From positions 53,722,935 to 53,786,934 of the forward strand of contig NC_133337.1 of assembly GCF_030506205.2 (NCBI RefSeq): DNA of 64,000 bases, in the 5' to 3' direction. The notes under the pieces were generated by a model, which was given only the letters and a program-made list of their open reading frames with translations, was not told the DNA's origin and ran no database searches. Position numbers and translations under genes: made by a program. Of the stretch, positions 62,281-64,000 are shown piece by piece (the stretch's first letter is position 1; each line of letters starts with the position of its first letter). This DNA comes from Paramisgurnus dabryanus (lineage: Eukaryota > Chordata > Actinopteri > Cypriniformes > Cobitidae).

Positions 62281-64000
62281 CTGGAAAAACACAAAGGAAA
62301 AGAAATGACTCAGAAGTGTTTTCATGAGAATAAACCCAATGACTTTCAGAGGATCACATGTAAAATGCTGAACACATGGTAAAACATTTCACAGGCTATT
62401 TTACTTTGTAAACACTGTTTTATAAGGTGCTACAGAAATAAAATTTTAGTTTCTGATTCTTGTCAACAGGCATTAAAATATTTTAAATATAAATCTAAAT
62501 CACACATACAACTGGAAAGCAAAGCAGTAGCTTAGATCAAAAGCTAAAGTAAACGCGGTTCTATTGCTCTTTAGAAAAATTGAGGTGAGGTACATAAACC
62601 TTATCAGCTTGCCATAAAGTCGTCATGAAACTGAAATTACAAACGTTATATTTTTAATATTGTGGTATTTTACAAATGACAATTGTGATAATTTTTTTAA
62701 AGGTGCCAAAGAATGCATTGATACAAAAATACATTGTTCTATGATATCTACATAGAAGCTATGTGGCTTTATTAAGTGCAAAAATGATCCAGAAATGTTT
62801 TTAGATATCCATTTACAACCCTAGAATTAAAGGGTCTTTATTACCTTTTTTGAAAGGGTCATGAATAATTATGTTGGGCTCTACTTTGATTGGCTGTGTT
62901 TTCAGAGCTTATTTCAGTAGCTCTGTGTGTGTGCAAACAGACCCTATATTTGAGCCTGTATCAGACAAAGATACAGATTTTGAGGAATAATTTCTTATTC
63001 AGTGTAAGTGGTAAGTTTGTGTTTTACTATGGACCGGCAAACGGAACTGTAACAACAGGAGTAGAACTTCAGCCTAAATGCTAGCATATAGCATTAACTA
63101 GCATAAAGCGCTAACTCGGCAGTCAAAACATTGTAATTAATTTAATGTGTAATTTAATGTTGACCGTAACGTTACAGTCGGTGATATGTTGAGATTGGCC
63201 TGTTTTTCCAGCGGTCTTATGCATGCACGAGGTTTACATAAAAAGGAGGAAACAATCGTGTTTGAGGCTCACAATATGTCATTACCATGTACAGAACCCT
63301 AATTATTCATCTATGCCTAGGTAAATATAGTTTTACATCTACAGCACCCTTAAATTCAAGTGCCCTCATAATCTTTTATCAAAAACTCAAGTCTCCCGTT
63401 CTCAAAACGATCTCTCTTTACTTCCGGTCATAGGGTATGGCAGGTGGGCGGCTCTGGGAAAAGACCGCAGTGATTAGTAAATAGCAACAAACATGACCCA
63501 ACGATTCAATAAATTCTTGATGGACAAATTCCAGCCCTACCATTTTATTCTCAGAAGACGTTTCACTCGGATATACGTCACAGATTGGAAAATAAGACAA
63601 TCGCTGCTGCCATTTCATTGTGACTTTAAAGGAATAGTTCACCCCAAAATAATAATTTGCCCATATTTCACTTACCCTAAAGCAATCCTAGGTGTATATA
63701 ACTTTCTTCTTTCAGCCAAACACAGTTAAGAGTTATAGCAAATAATACCATGGCTCTTTTCAGCTTTATAATGGCATTGGATAGTGCCCCATTTTTAAAG
63801 CTCCAATAAAGTACATCCATCCATCAAAAACTAATCCATAGACCCCTTCAAGGTTTGTAAACATTGAATGACTATCGGGTGCGCGCACAGCATGGGGTCA
63901 AACTGTTCATACCATTTAAGCTTTCTATTTTAATCTAACAGGGCTGAAAAATTATGAAATAAAGTGAGCACTACAAACACAAGCCTCTTTGATCTTTGCA
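62281..64000 (-). other. svil: svil intron, repeats only
   Basis: No exon recognised up to the window end. 62696-63354 looks like one interspersed repeat (ttaaaggtgccaaagaatgc ... acagcacccttaaa). 63415-63650 is a second (acttccggtcatagggta...) running into a gttcaccccaaaataa MITE at 63628. The open frames here fall in repeats. Confidence 0.7.
62696..63354. repeat. ttaaaggtgccaaagaatgc interspersed repeat
   Basis: TTAA-started block with tgattggctgtgttttcaga, and a short mirrored end acagcacccttaa. Assigned by resemblance to common cyprinid repeats; boundaries approximate. Confidence 0.55.

Overview
The window looks like nuclear DNA of a teleost fish, most likely a cyprinid. Two multi-exon vertebrate genes with GT/AG introns sit in AT-rich DNA, and the introns are packed with short non-autonomous DNA transposons (hAT, Tc1, PIF/Harbinger-like and TTAA types) of the kind that fill zebrafish and carp genomes. 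No bacterial-type gene, CRISPR array, rRNA or tRNA gene was seen. Species and paralogue (a/b copy) cannot be fixed from the sequence alone.

Right to left on the minus strand: (1) 62280 to 22045 is the 3' part of svil (supervillin). I traced 29 core exons that join in one continuous frame (4,442 nt, ending in TAG at 22045-22047). They cover the disordered actin/myosin-binding middle region, the gelsolin-like repeats and the C-terminal villin headpiece. The 5' exons lie beyond 64000. Three extra in-phase cassettes with good splice sites (30, 48 and 21 nt) may be alternative exons; the 21-nt one would put seven residues into the villin headpiece. (2) About 16118-21285 is a 5 kb intergenic stretch of repeats with two CTCF-like motifs. 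(3) 16117 to 1 is the 5' part of psme4 (PA200/Blm10-type proteasome activator), 19 exons from the start codon (2,326 nt, 775 codons). The rest of that gene lies left of position 1.

Both genes are read leftwards, svil upstream of psme4. They act in different processes (cortical actin and membrane adhesion; capping of the 20S proteasome), and nothing here suggests joint function.

The transposon layer is the richest part. Many elements can be bounded exactly by target-site duplications, and several are nested: a decayed Tc1 inside a TTAA element whose uninterrupted relative sits near 30 kb; a three-layer nest at 28069-29743; a Tc1-type element split by an element with 11-bp duplications and a piece of a RecQ-like helicase gene; two 224-bp TTAA MITEs that look identical, 0.9 kb apart. 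A 90-bp insertion at 17688 shares the AGCCTG ends and the 11-bp duplication of the helicase-bearing element. That pair is the best candidate here for a little-described mobile family.
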